Positions 7,146 to 15,280 of a DNA stretch of 59,872 nt are shown here, one piece after another. Positions within the stretch are counted from its first letter, which is position 1, and every line of letters begins with the position of its first letter. Both the position numbers and the translations under genes were made by a program. The DNA lies in the IMG/VR virus record IMGVR_UViG_3300024231_000697, positions 1-59,872 of that record. One strand, written 5' to 3'. The notes beneath the pieces are model-generated. The model worked only from the letters and a program-made list of their open reading frames with translations, made no database searches and had not been told where the DNA came from. Source of the DNA: a virus.

Positions 7146-9820
7146 GTTACGTAGATGCATATTTAGATAGAGAGCGTGATATAATCCACGCAGTAGAGAG
7201 AGTAAACGGAAAGAGAGTATTTCGTGAATTTCCTGCAAAGTATGTATTATATTATCCAGATGCACGTGGCAAGTATACAAGTATATTTGGCGACAGCCTG
7301 ACACGAATAGTATGTAATAGTGGCAAAAAGTTTGCTACTGAGAAAAAGATAAATGCACACAAGACATTATTTGAGAGCGATACTAATCCAGTTTTTCGTT
7401 GTTTAGCAGAAAACTATGATCCCAATATTACTCCAGAACTTAATTTGTGTTTGTTTGATATTGAGACAGACTTTAATCCAGAGATAGGATATGCTCCTCC
7501 AGAAGATCCTTTTAACGCAGTTACAGCTATTGCACTTAACAATAGTTGGTTAGGCACCACAATATGTTTATCAATTAAGCCCAAAACATTAACTAAAGAT
7601 CAAGCGCAAGAAATATGCAATAAGTTTGAAGATACATTTTTGTTTGATACTGAAAAAGAAATGTTAGAAACATTCTTAGAGCTAATTGACGAGGCAGATA
7701 TCCTTAGTGGATGGAATAGTGAAGGCTTTGATATTCCATACTTAGTTAACAGAATTGCTCGTGTATTGAGTAAAAGTCACACTCGTAAGTTTTGTTTATG
7801 GGATAAAATGCCTAAGTCAAAAGCAGTATTAAAGTATGGCAAAGAAAATCCAACATTTGAACTAAGTGGACGTATACACCTAGATTACTTGGAATTGTAT
7901 CGTAAGTATACATATCATGAAATGCACAGTTATTCTCTAGATGCTATTGGTGAATATGAACTTGATGAACGTAAAGTTGAATACGAAGGCACACTAGATC
8001 AGTTGTACAACAATGATTATGAAAAGTTTCTTGCATATTCAAGACAAGATGTTGACCTACTTGTACGTTTGGATAAGAAGTTACAGTTTATTGATTTGTC
8101 AAATGTACTTGCACATTCTAATACAGTGTTGTTACAAACAACAATGGGTGCGGTTGCGCAAACAGACCAAGCTATTATTAACGAAGCACATGAACGAGGA
8201 CTTATTGTTCCTGATAAGAAACGTGGCGATGCGTTCCAGAAAGGTTATGAACGTAATGTTGCTGCGGCAGGCGCATATGTTGCGAATCCAGTAAAAGGAC
8301 TACATGAATGGATTGGCAGTATTGACCTTAACTCACTGTATCCTAGTATTATCCGTAGCGGTAACATGAGTACTGAAACTATTGTTGGACAAGTTCGACA
8401 TACAATTACTAGCCCAGGCATTGAAGAATACTTTTCCAAGTACAAAGATGGTCCAGTGCCTAAGTATTGGGAAGGTAAGTTTGCAACCGCAGAATATGAA
8501 TTGGTAATGGAACAAGACAAAGTAGAAGTGTTAAAGCTGGACTTTGAAGATGGAACTAGTCTTGATGCAACTGGTGCAGAGATATATGAGATTATCTTTA
8601 ACAGCGGGCAACCTTGGATTATTAGTGCTAATGGTACAATCTTTACATATGAGAAAAAAGGTGTTATTCCAGGCTTGCTAGAACGTTGGTATGCAGAACG
8701 TAAAGTACTACAAAAGAACGCACGTGATGCACGTGAAGAAGGTGGAGATAAATTTGACTATTGGGATAAGCGCCAGTTGGTTAAAAAGATTAACCTGAAC
8801 AGTTTGTATGGTGCGTTACTTAATCCTGGCAGTAGGTTTAATGACCCACGTTTGGGGCAGAGTACAACACTAACAGGCAGATGCATTGCCAAACACATGG
8901 CAGCAGAACTTAATCAGATACTTGCTGGCAAGTATGATCATTTGGGAGAAGCCATTGTATATGGTGATACTGACTCCACATACTTTAGTGCATATCCAAT
9001 TCTCAAAGATCAAATTGAAGCTGGAGAAGTTAACTGGAGTCGCGAAAATGTTATTGCGTATTATGATGCAGTGTGCGAGGAAGTGAACAAGACATTCCCA
9101 AGCTTTATGAACAGGGCGTTCCACACTACATTAGAACTAGGTGAAATTATTGCCGCAGGACGTGAAATGGTTGGCAGTTCTGGTATCTTTATTACTAAAA
9201 AGCGATATGCAATGTTAGTATTTGATGATGAAGGCAAGCGTGAAGATACAGATGGCAAAAAAGGCAAAATTAAAGCAATGGGGCTTGATCTAAAGCGTAG
9301 TGATACGCCAGCATTTATGCAGGAATTCCTCAAAGAAATACTATTAATGGTATTAACTTCAAAGCCTGAACGTGATGTTATTAATCGCATTATTGAATTC
9401 CGTACTGAGTTTAGAAAGAAGCCTGGTTGGGAAATGGGTACTCCTAAGCGTGTTAACAACTTGACAAATCACACAAAGATCTTTAAAAAGACAGGCAAGT
9501 GTGGTATTGGACACGCACTGGCAGCTATTAACTGGAATACACTACGTGAGCTAAATAGTGATGCACATAGTATGGAAATTACTGATGGTATGAAAACTAT
9601 TGTTTGTAAGTTAAAAACAAATCCAATGAATATGAAAAGTGTAGGTTGTCCTACTGATGAGAAACGTATTCCAGATTGGTATAAAGATTTACCTTTTGAT
9701 ACACAAGACATGGAACACTCAATTATTAGTAAAAAGATTGAAAACTTAATTGGCGTATTGAACTGGGATTTAGAATCAAGTGCGGCGAAAAATACATTTG
9801 CTGACTTGTTTGAATTTTAA
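7142..9820 (+). CDS. 43: T4-type family-B replicative DNA polymerase (gp43)
   Basis: Replicative polymerase with proofreading exonuclease, 892 residues (T4 gp43 is 898). Exonuclease motif I FDIETD is at about 105-110 (D106, E108). Polymerase motif A is DLNSLYPSII starting at D395, motif B is VKKINLNSLYGALLNP, and motif C is YGDTDS with D609 and D611. A KKRY motif follows near residue 690. The C-terminus is probably the sliding-clamp contact. No intein or frameshift is visible. Its ATG overlaps the preceding membrane protein, and a strong early promoter follows directly after its stop. Confidence 0.97.
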   Translation: MSYVDAYLDRERDIIHAVERVNGKRVFREFPAKYVLYYPDARGKYTSIFGDSLTRIVCNSGKKFATEKKINAHKTLFESDTNPVFRCLAENYDPNITPELNLCLFDIETDFNPEIGYAPPEDPFNAVTAIALNNSWLGTTICLSIKPKTLTKDQAQEICNKFEDTFLFDTEKEMLETFLELIDEADILSGWNSEGFDIPYLVNRIARVLSKSHTRKFCLWDKMPKSKAVLKYGKENPTFELSGRIHLDYLELYRKYTYHEMHSYSLDAIGEYELDERKVEYEGTLDQLYNNDYEKFLAYSRQDVDLLVRLDKKLQFIDLSNVLAHSNTVLLQTTMGAVAQTDQAIINEAHERGLIVPDKKRGDAFQKGYERNVAAAGAYVANPVKGLHEWIGSIDLNSLYPSIIRSGNMSTETIVGQVRHTITSPGIEEYFSKYKDGPVPKYWEGKFATAEYELVMEQDKVEVLKLDFEDGTSLDATGAEIYEIIFNSGQPWIISANGTIFTYEKKGVIPGLLERWYAERKVLQKNARDAREEGGDKFDYWDKRQLVKKINLNSLYGALLNPGSRFNDPRLGQSTTLTGRCIAKHMAAELNQILAGKYDHLGEAIVYGDTDSTYFSAYPILKDQIEAGEVNWSRENVIAYYDAVCEEVNKTFPSFMNRAFHTTLELGEIIAAGREMVGSSGIFITKKRYAMLVFDDEGKREDTDGKKGKIKAMGLDLKRSDTPAFMQEFLKEILLMVLTSKPERDVINRIIEFRTEFRKKPGWEMGTPKRVNNLTNHTKIFKKTGKCGIGHALAAINWNTLRELNSDAHSMEITDGMKTIVCKLKTNPMNMKSVGCPTDEKRIPDWYKDLPFDTQDMEHSIISKKIENLIGVLNWDLESSAAKNTFADLFEF

Positions 9821-9821
9821 C

Positions 9822-9850
9822 TTGACAGTATAGCTAATCTGTGTTACTAT
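9822..9850 (+). promoter_or_regulatory. Strong sigma70-type promoter with downstream palindrome
   Basis: Consensus TTGACA at 9822-9827, 17-base spacer, TACTAT at 9845-9850. The predicted start near 9857 falls at the left edge of an 18-bp palindrome. It drives the gene at 9918. Confidence 0.82.
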
Positions 9851-9857
9851 TATGTGT

Positions 9858-9875
9858 TGCATGTAATTACATGCA
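9858..9875 (+). promoter_or_regulatory. Perfect 18-bp palindrome at the transcription start
   Basis: TGCATGTAATTACATGCA is its own reverse complement and begins 8 bases after the -10 box. It could be an operator for a dimeric repressor, or a 5'-end stem in the transcript. The leader to the ATG at 9918 is about 60 nt and also contains CCGGGCC. No matching site was seen elsewhere in the window. Confidence 0.6.
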
Positions 9876-9917
9876 CCGGGCCACATAAGTCCGCAAACAT
9901 ACAAAGGGAGAAAATTT

Positions 9918-10145
9918 ATGGAAATTTTAAATAGAGTAAAAGAATGGGCTGGTAAACTAGCTGAAGTTGGCGTAAGTGTCGCTGCCCTAATGATTATCGT
10001 AGAAGTATTAGGATTTGAAGTACCATTCCTAAACACAACAGGTATTATTACAAATGTATCAGAGATTATTGGATCACTAGGCTCACAGGGTGTAGTAGGT
10101 TTAGTAGCTGTTTGGGTACTATATGAGATCTGGAACAGACGTTAA
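9918..10145 (+). CDS. Small two-segment membrane protein of unknown function
   Basis: 75 residues: an amphipathic N-terminal helix (MEILNRVKEWAGKLAEVG), a first membrane segment (VSVAALMIIVEVLGF), a loop, and a second segment (GVVGLVAVWVLYEIW) ending in basic NRR. Size and topology resemble holins or small host-takeover membrane proteins. SD GGGAG lies 8 bases before the ATG. It sits alone between a strong early promoter with a palindromic start site and a terminator, so it is probably highly expressed and individually regulated. Confidence 0.7.
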   Translation: MEILNRVKEWAGKLAEVGVSVAALMIIVEVLGFEVPFLNTTGIITNVSEIIGSLGSQGVVGLVAVWVLYEIWNRR

Positions 10146-10161
10146 TTCAATTTTGAATTAA
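10142..10161 (+). other. 9-bp inverted repeat at the stop of the 9918 gene
   Basis: TTAATTCAA and TTGAATTAA are separated by TT and overlap the stop codon. In RNA this gives an AU-rich hairpin that might stabilise the 3' end; the true terminator lies 20 bases on. Confidence 0.45.
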
Positions 10162-10180
10162 ACTATTTAATAACTTATTG

Positions 10181-10208
10181 AAAACGCAGGAAACTTTTCT
10201 TGCGTTTT
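10181..10208 (+). terminator. Rho-independent terminator
   Basis: AAAACGCAGGAA pairs with TTCTTGCGTTTT (about 12 bp with one G-U) around a 4-base loop, with U residues following. It directly precedes a new promoter, forming a stem-loop/promoter cassette. Confidence 0.82.
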
Positions 10209-10211
10209 TCA

Positions 10212-10240
10212 TTGACAAGCAGAACGACTTCGTGTATATT
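10212..10240 (+). promoter_or_regulatory. sigma70-type early promoter
   Basis: TTGACA at 10212-10217, 17-base spacer, TATATT at 10235-10240, three bases after the terminator. It drives the small genes from 10274. Confidence 0.8.
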
Positions 10241-10273
10241 AAGTGTATAAGTTAAACAAAACGAGGTAATAAT

Positions 10274-10528
10274 ATGTCAACTGATTTACGCAATGTACCA
10301 AACTTAAACACAACAACTGAATTAACTCAAACTCGTTTTTGGGGTGGTGTTGACCGCAAGCAGTGTTTGCAAGTTACACAGAAAAAGCCACGTGGCTTTG
10401 TTACTCCTACTACATCAGATGGCTTTTTTAACCACGTTGAATTAACACGTGAACAAGCTCGTGAATTGGCAGTTGAGTTGATGTTGTTTGCAGAAGGTCG
10501 TGAAGTAGAAGAGTTTGAAGGAGCATAA
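10274..10528 (+). CDS. Small early protein of unknown function
   Basis: 84 residues behind its own promoter, with a GAGGT ribosome site. The C-terminal half (FFNHVELTREQARELAVELM) shares the L-S/T-R-E-x-A-x-x-L-A pattern with the protein at 1737, suggesting a common small domain. A Pro/Gly-rich strand segment lies in the middle. No function can be assigned. Confidence 0.6.
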   Translation: MSTDLRNVPNLNTTTELTQTRFWGGVDRKQCLQVTQKKPRGFVTPTTSDGFFNHVELTREQARELAVELMLFAEGREVEEFEGA

Positions 10529-10529
10529 T

Positions 10530-10757
10530 ATGAATTTAATAGTATCACTATACCTATCAGTAATAGTAATTGCAACCGGAGAAGAACTGAAAGTTTTATC
10601 ACAAATGAAATTTGACACAATTGAACAATGTGAATCGTTTGTGTTAAATCAAAGCAAAGGATATGATTATTTTCGTAATAATGAAGGCGCATTAGTGTTG
10701 ACTGTTCCAGCTACTGGCAATATAATCACCGCTAAATGTTTTAGAAAAGGAAAATAG
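10530..10757 (+). CDS. Small exported or membrane-anchored early protein
   Basis: 75 residues. GAAGGAG at 10517-10523 points to the ATG at 10530 rather than the upstream in-frame start inside the previous gene. The N-terminus (NLIVSLYLSVIVIATG) is a signal or anchor segment; two cysteines follow (EQCESF, AKCFRK) and could form a periplasmic disulfide. Role unknown. Confidence 0.55.
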   Translation: MNLIVSLYLSVIVIATGEELKVLSQMKFDTIEQCESFVLNQSKGYDYFRNNEGALVLTVPATGNIITAKCFRKGK

Positions 10758-10758
10758 T

Positions 10759-11121
10759 ATGTACACAGTTAAAACAAACACGTTCCCATCAGAAACTGTC
10801 GGAATTACTTCTCGTTTAGAAGATGCACTTGCTATGTGTACTACCGTCGGTAGCGAAGCAGGTAATCATGTAAGTAATATAAGAACACTTACTAGTTTTG
10901 ATGAATATATTGATCAGCACAACGGTTATGCCTGTGTAAACGAATTATATGAAGACGATGAAGGCTTTAATAAAAATTCATATATGTATGGAAAAATTGT
11001 AGAAGCAAATGGTACAAAATTCATAAAAGATGTAGAAGACTTGGATGGATTATCAAGTAACGCATATGCTTCAAGGGAAGAAGCTTCTCGTGTATTTAAA
11101 GAAAAAATTGATATTATATAA
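10759..11121 (+). CDS. Small early protein of unknown function
   Basis: 120 residues, acidic, no membrane segment. It follows the previous gene by one base and shares its promoter. A region near the C-terminus (SREEASRVFKEKID) is helical. No recognised motif. Confidence 0.5.
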   Translation: MYTVKTNTFPSETVGITSRLEDALAMCTTVGSEAGNHVSNIRTLTSFDEYIDQHNGYACVNELYEDDEGFNKNSYMYGKIVEANGTKFIKDVEDLDGLSSNAYASREEASRVFKEKIDII

Positions 11122-11130
11122 AATTAGCTA

Positions 11131-11159
11131 TTGACAATGTCAATACAATTAACTATATT
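11131..11159 (+). promoter_or_regulatory. sigma70-type early promoter
   Basis: TTGACA at 11131-11136, 17-base spacer, TATATT at 11154-11159, in the short gap before the 11189 gene. Confidence 0.8.
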
Positions 11160-11188
11160 AGCGTTAGTAAACGAAAGGAAACTATATT

Positions 11189-11434
11189 ATGTCTAATGAA
11201 ATTGAAATGCTTGAAACATTAAAGTCAGAATACTTGGGTATGGGCTTTAATGTTGAACTAACCAAATACCACGTGGCTGGTATTGCTGAAGGTCTTGATA
11301 CTCATGAAACAATGAACTTTGTTGACTGGGAAGATGCTTGTGATTGGGGCAAACGTGCCACTGAAAACCCAGCTTGTCCTTTTGTTGTTGTGGAAATGAA
11401 TAATCCAGTAACTGGCCAAACAGTGGAGTTTTAA
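11189..11434 (+). CDS. Small early protein of unknown function
   Basis: 81 residues with its own promoter and a GAAAGGAAA ribosome site. It is acidic, with a Trp/Cys-bearing centre (VDWEDACDWGKRA). No known family recognised. Confidence 0.55.
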   Translation: MSNEIEMLETLKSEYLGMGFNVELTKYHVAGIAEGLDTHETMNFVDWEDACDWGKRATENPACPFVVVEMNNPVTGQTVEF

Positions 11435-11435
11435 A

Positions 11436-12170
11436 ATGGATAATCAGCAAGAAAAAGAAAAGTTTTTAGATACACTCAAAGGACAACGATTTTATCGTTT
11501 TGTATTGTCTGGGTATGGTGGCGAGTCAGCTTATATCAATATTGATAATAAAGCATTTGAGTTCTGGAACGCCCATATTGAAAAGCATGAGTCAGACGCT
11601 GACCTAGTCAACTATATGACATGTGATGATTCAGAGGATTATGAGTTTAATGACCTTGAGCACGTTCCAGAAGAAGCAGATTTTTTATCCATTAAAGGTG
11701 AACAATATAAGTGGCAATGGTACGAAGCTGAAGGTGAATTTTTACATCAAATGGGTGTAGAGTACGACGGTGCATACATTACTGTAGAAGAAGTAGAAAG
11801 TGCCGATTATAATTCTAACACTATTGATATGTTAATAGAAGGTGAAAGCGTAAGCGCACTAAATGAACAAGTAGGTACTGAATCCAATTGGGAAACAGAA
11901 ATAACTGACTGGGGAGAGCCAGACGGTATTGATGATCAAGGTGATTATGTTGCACAAATGTTTTCAAGTGAAAAAGGTATATTTATAGAAGGCACTATCA
12001 CTACAGTTGGAGATTTTAATCCCAACAAGTTATCGATAAGGATTGACGAATATCCTAACGGAGATGAAGTTATTAATGGTCTTACATACAATGACATTGA
12101 ATTAGAAAACGAAGGTGGCGACACTATTGGAAAAGGCTATTATGCCCAAATATGGAGTAATATACAATGA
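11436..12170 (+). CDS. Acidic early protein of unknown function, 244 aa
   Basis: Very acidic throughout. The N-terminal part (FYRFVLSGYGGESAYINI) looks beta-rich, and two acidic repeats rich in Glu/Asp/Tyr follow. Such acidic proteins in early phage regions can act as DNA mimics or host-protein inhibitors; that is speculation. It starts one base after the previous stop and overlaps a 50-residue membrane peptide gene at its end. Confidence 0.55.
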   Translation: MDNQQEKEKFLDTLKGQRFYRFVLSGYGGESAYINIDNKAFEFWNAHIEKHESDADLVNYMTCDDSEDYEFNDLEHVPEEADFLSIKGEQYKWQWYEAEGEFLHQMGVEYDGAYITVEEVESADYNSNTIDMLIEGESVSALNEQVGTESNWETEITDWGEPDGIDDQGDYVAQMFSSEKGIFIEGTITTVGDFNPNKLSIRIDEYPNGDEVINGLTYNDIELENEGGDTIGKGYYAQIWSNIQ

Positions 12171-12319
12171 CATATCCAGTAACATTATTTTTTGCCACAT
12201 TGTGGTTAGTACTAGTAGTTTGTGTATTTAACCCTATAGTGGTTGGTGAATGGCAGGCCCAGCGTGACAACGCATATGATGCCACATTTGTAAATATATT
12301 ACAAGGAGATCTTGAATGA
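12167..12319 (+). CDS. 50-residue membrane peptide
   Basis: ATGA overlap with the previous gene. A single strong membrane segment (VTLFFATLWLVLVVCVF) is followed by a short polar tail. It overlaps the next small gene by four bases. Coding status rests on the coupled overlaps and clean composition. Confidence 0.5.
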   Translation: MTYPVTLFFATLWLVLVVCVFNPIVVGEWQAQRDNAYDATFVNILQGDLE

Positions 12320-12489
12320 TTAATGAACTTAAAGATATTGAAATCCTAGAAAATGCAATTAGTGCATTTACTGAAGGTGCAACTGATGATAAACGCAATG
12401 CTATTGATAGCTTAGTATCAATGCTTGAACAAAAGCAAGCATTAGTTGAACAATTCGAAAACGAATACGAAAACGAACTATCAAAATAA
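12316..12489 (+). CDS. 57-residue helical peptide
   Basis: ATGA overlap with the preceding gene and SD AAGGAG at 12303-12308. The protein is an acidic, fully helical-looking chain (ALVEQFENEYENEL at the end). It is immediately followed by a terminator/promoter cassette, so it closes this mini-operon. Confidence 0.5.
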   Translation: MINELKDIEILENAISAFTEGATDDKRNAIDSLVSMLEQKQALVEQFENEYENELSK

Positions 12490-12561
12490 TTTATAACCTA
12501 TTGAAAGCGAACGATTTATTAGTTCGCTTTTTTGTTGACATCTTGGTCTAGAACTGCTAGA
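12490..12561 (+). repeat. Terminator/promoter cassette, copy identical to 32999-33070
   Basis: All 72 bases are identical to 32999-33070. The unit contains TAACCTATTGA, a GC-rich stem-loop, TTGACA and the GGTCTAGAACTGCTAGA element. Diverged versions lie at about 13603-13681 and 33625-33707. It resembles the PeSL mobile regulatory cassettes described for T4-type phages. Confidence 0.85.
12504..12533 (+). terminator. Rho-independent terminator in cassette
   Basis: AAAGCGAAC (12504-12512) pairs perfectly with GTTCGCTTT (12522-12530) around a 9-base loop, followed by TTT. The next promoter's -35 box starts at 12535. Confidence 0.88.
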
Positions 12562-12563
12562 CA
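12535..12563 (+). promoter_or_regulatory. Cassette early promoter
   Basis: TTGACA at 12535-12540, 17-base spacer ending in TGC (extended -10 type), then TAGACA. The element contains CTAGAACTG followed by CTAGA, a near direct repeat that may be a factor-binding site. The -10 is weak, so a phage or host cofactor may assist. Confidence 0.65.
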
Positions 12564-12592
12564 GTATGTATAGTAACAAAAAGGAAAACACG

Positions 12593-12847
12593 ATGTTTAG
12601 AATCCCATCATTTTACGAAGACAAACCAAGTTTTGAAGATGCCTGGATCACAATGAAACAGCATGGTCGTGGCGATGTACTTGAAGGTATGAATGCTATG
12701 CAACGTGCATGGGAAGAACATTGTGCAACTCCTGGAGTACATTGTGACTTAGATGACGATGTGTTTTGGGATAATTACTCCATCGAAGCAAATGCTTACA
12801 ATATAGTATTTACAAACATGTATAAACTTTTTGGAGAAGCAGCATAA
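12593..12847 (+). CDS. Small early protein of unknown function
   Basis: 84 residues. An earlier in-frame ATG at 12566 falls at the promoter itself, so the ATG at 12593 behind AAAGGAAAA is the start. The sequence is acidic and Trp-containing, with no recognised motif. Its stop overlaps the next start (TAATG). Confidence 0.55.
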   Translation: MFRIPSFYEDKPSFEDAWITMKQHGRGDVLEGMNAMQRAWEEHCATPGVHCDLDDDVFWDNYSIEANAYNIVFTNMYKLFGEAA

Positions 12848-13152
12848 TGATAATTAATGATGATGACACAATTACTATTGTTGATTCTTCAGTGTGGGAT
12901 GAAAGTATACTTTCCAACTGTAGTCCTACATATTCAATAGCCGAACCTGCAACTGAAATTGAAATACACCAAAGTAACGGCGAAACATTAAAGGTCGCCG
13001 CTACTATACGTCAACAAAAATATGAAATCGAAGCACTAACAGATATCATTAAAGAAATGGTAAAAACTAAAAACTTTGATGTAGAATTAGATATTGAAAA
13101 AAGAGTTGAACAAAAGAAGTTTCTTGACAAACTTGGAGAAAATCCAACATGA
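12847..13152 (+). CDS. Small early protein of unknown function
   Basis: 101 residues. The N-terminal half is beta-like; the C-terminal half is a charged helix (TDIIKEMVKTKNF...DIEKRVEQKKFLDKL) that may form a coiled coil. It overlaps neighbours on both sides, so it is translated from the cassette promoter at 12535. Confidence 0.5.
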   Translation: MIINDDDTITIVDSSVWDESILSNCSPTYSIAEPATEIEIHQSNGETLKVAATIRQQKYEIEALTDIIKEMVKTKNFDVELDIEKRVEQKKFLDKLGENPT

Positions 13153-13592
13153 ATTATATTGAAGTAATAGGCGGAACTACTAGTCAACGTAGCAAAGTAC
13201 AGAGCATGGTTGAGTTTTGTATTAAAACCCTAATGCCACGTATGCAAACTTTGGAGATTACAATTAAATTGTGTACTCCTGAAGCAGAAGCAATGGGATA
13301 CTGTTTGGAGCTAGATACTAAACGTGAGTTTGAAATTAAAGCAGATCGCAAGTTAAAATTACGAAAGCTTTTAGAGACAATTGCACACGAAATGGTTCAT
13401 GTAAAACAGTATGCTCGCAGAGAATTGCATCCTTCAACTAATGCTTGGATGGGAAAAACTGTTAATCCAGAAAAAGTACTTTATTGGGACCTTCCTTGGG
13501 AAATAGAAGCACACGGTCGTGAAATAGGATTATTTGTACGTTGGTGTGAAGCAAACCAGTTAGGACATCTTAATTGGACACAGGAATCTTAA
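13149..13592 (+). CDS. SprT-like zinc metallopeptidase
   Basis: 147 residues with the zincin motif HEMVH (H80, E81, H84) in the sequence IAHEMVHVKQYARRE, followed 35 residues later by WEIEAHGREIG, which could supply the third zinc ligand. This layout matches the SprT-like/minimal gluzincin families found in many phages; substrates are unknown, but SprT relatives act on DNA-associated proteins. It is the last gene before a second cassette. Confidence 0.72.
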   Translation: MNYIEVIGGTTSQRSKVQSMVEFCIKTLMPRMQTLEITIKLCTPEAEAMGYCLELDTKREFEIKADRKLKLRKLLETIAHEMVHVKQYARRELHPSTNAWMGKTVNPEKVLYWDLPWEIEAHGREIGLFVRWCEANQLGHLNWTQES

Positions 13593-13611
13593 ATTAATTT
13601 CTAACCCATTG

Positions 13612-13650
13612 AAAAACAACAAAACCTTTTTTTATTTTTGTTCTGTTTTT
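13612..13650 (+). terminator. Probable terminator in diverged cassette
   Basis: AAAAACAAC (13612-13620) pairs with GTTCTGTTTTT with a 2-base bulge, inside a U-rich context and preceded by CTAACCCATTGA. It is AT-rich and weaker than the copy at 12504, but in the same position relative to the promoter. Confidence 0.55.
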
Positions 13651-13652
13651 TA

Positions 13653-13681
13653 TTGACTATCTGACCTAGAACTGCTAGAAC
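13653..13681 (+). promoter_or_regulatory. Cassette early promoter, diverged copy
   Basis: TTGACT at 13653-13658, 17-base spacer, TAGAAC at 13676-13681 with upstream TGC. It shares CCTAGAACTGCTAGAACATA with the other copies. Confidence 0.65.
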
Positions 13682-13711
13682 ATATATAGTAACAAAAAAC
13701 GGAGATGCTAA

Positions 13712-14062
13712 ATGACACAGATGTATAAAGTTTACCAAATTCAAATTGATGCTAACCTTAGTGAGCTTATTAACCGTGAAGGTTGGAACTGTCACGAGAA
13801 AGCAACTGCATATGCTGATGCAATGTGCGGTATGTTTGAAATGGCATTAGCTCGTTTTGATAGTGTATACACTCACGTTGCAGACGTAATTGCAGATGAT
13901 TTAGATCACGTATTTGAAGTTGGCAACATTGGTCCAGCAGACCGCATTGTACGCAAAGACAAAATGACAAGTATTAGTGTTGGTAACATAATTGAAGATC
14001 AACAAGGCGTACGTCACATTGTTGCAAGCAATGGATTTGAACTAGTAGAGGAAACAGTATAA
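13712..14062 (+). CDS. Small early protein of unknown function
   Basis: 116 residues downstream of a cassette promoter, SD CGGAG. The N-terminal part (KVYQIQIDANLSELINREGW) and the acidic centre recall conserved small phage proteins, but no function is known to me. Its stop overlaps the next start by TAATG. Confidence 0.55.
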   Translation: MTQMYKVYQIQIDANLSELINREGWNCHEKATAYADAMCGMFEMALARFDSVYTHVADVIADDLDHVFEVGNIGPADRIVRKDKMTSISVGNIIEDQQGVRHIVASNGFELVEETV

Positions 14063-14613
14063 TGAAAAGTATCTTTACAGGTTTAATTTTTGCATTAATG
14101 ACATCAACTATCGCACATGCTGATTTTCCTTCAGTAAATAGTGATATGTTAACAATAAAAACATATGGCGAGGACGACTTACTTATATTTAAACCAGAAG
14201 AATACCCAGAAGTATATTGTTTGGCTCTAAACGTATATTACGAATCACGTGGTAGTAATTTAGCTGATCAGTATGCAGTAGCTGATGTAGTTTTAAATCG
14301 TACAAATGACAATCGTTGGCCTGATACTGTATGTGGTGTAGTAAAGCAAGGCAGAAAACATGCAAGTGGCCAGATGAAACGTAACCAGTGTCAGTTTAGC
14401 TGGTATTGTGATGGTAAGGCAGATAACCCGCAAGATGAGGACAGTTGGATACGTGCTCAGACAGTCGCATTTAAGATAGCGTACTATGGACAAATGCGTG
14501 GTATTTCAGAAGGTGCTAATCACTATCATGCATCATATGTGACGCCATCATGGGCTAAAAAATTACAGCTAGTAGGCCGTATTGGAGCTCACGTTTTTTA
14601 CCGTTGGAACTAA
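14062..14613 (+). CDS. SleB/CwlJ-type cell-wall hydrolase with signal peptide
   Basis: 183 residues. A signal peptide (MKSIFTGLIFALMTSTIAHA) is followed by a Hydrolase_2 (SleB) domain: CLALNVYYESRGS, VADVVLNRT, WPDTVCGVV, CQFSWYCDG, ANHYHASYV and IGAHVFYRW in the family order. SleB relatives cleave peptidoglycan glycan strands. Secretion through Sec would put this enzyme in the periplasm without a holin, unlike the endolysin at 3172. It may aid lysis or remodel the wall early, given its position after an early promoter. Confidence 0.85.
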   Translation: MKSIFTGLIFALMTSTIAHADFPSVNSDMLTIKTYGEDDLLIFKPEEYPEVYCLALNVYYESRGSNLADQYAVADVVLNRTNDNRWPDTVCGVVKQGRKHASGQMKRNQCQFSWYCDGKADNPQDEDSWIRAQTVAFKIAYYGQMRGISEGANHYHASYVTPSWAKKLQLVGRIGAHVFYRWN

Positions 14614-14614
14614 A

Positions 14615-15280
14615 ATGAACAAAGAACAAAGATATATTACTAGTGATTGGTTTTCAGACTTCCCTCTTGGGCAGGAGGCACCAGGCACACGTAACTGGCT
14701 AGATAATGCAGAGCGAAAACTAGGCGGTAAAGAAACCGCTGTTGAATATTACTTTAATGATTGGAGATATCGTGGAACTATTGAACCTGGATACAACACT
14801 AATGCTAGCTTTGGGTGTAGTCACACTCTTGGTTATGGTGTACAGACCCCCTACTCAGAAATAATTAGATATGCTAACATAGGTGTTAGTGGACTTAGTA
14901 ATGATGCAATTGCCAGATTAGCATATGCATATTGTGAAAACTTTGATCCTAAATGTATTGTAGTAATGTGGACAATACCTCATCGTAGAGAATATATAAA
15001 TGAAGAGGGACAAGTAGTAAAATTTAGATACGACAGGCATAATGAAAACAATATAAATCGTGAACTCATTTCATTACAAAATGATAAATGGGACGAATAC
15101 AATTTACAAAAGAATAAACTTTTTCTAATTAACTATTGTATAAGCAAAGAGATACGTCTGTTGGAATATGACTTTACAGGAAATGATAAACAAGCACGTG
15201 ATGGTATGCATCCAGGTCCTATATGGCATGCTAACATGGCTGCACAAATTCTTTTAGATATTGATGATGATTCAATTTGA
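14615..15280 (+). CDS. SGNH-hydrolase-like protein
   Basis: 221 residues. Block I is FGCSHTLGYG (Ser in the GDS-like position), a Gly/Asn segment ANIGVSGLSNDAI follows, and the terminal block is DGMHPGPIWH, giving the Asp-x-x-His pair of SGNH esterases. SGNH enzymes add or remove acyl groups on sugars or lipids. The start is the ATG at 14615, two bases after the previous stop. The C-terminal SGNH-like half of the 16655 gene has the same order of blocks. Confidence 0.65.
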   Translation: MNKEQRYITSDWFSDFPLGQEAPGTRNWLDNAERKLGGKETAVEYYFNDWRYRGTIEPGYNTNASFGCSHTLGYGVQTPYSEIIRYANIGVSGLSNDAIARLAYAYCENFDPKCIVVMWTIPHRREYINEEGQVVKFRYDRHNENNINRELISLQNDKWDEYNLQKNKLFLINYCISKEIRLLEYDFTGNDKQARDGMHPGPIWHANMAAQILLDIDDDSI

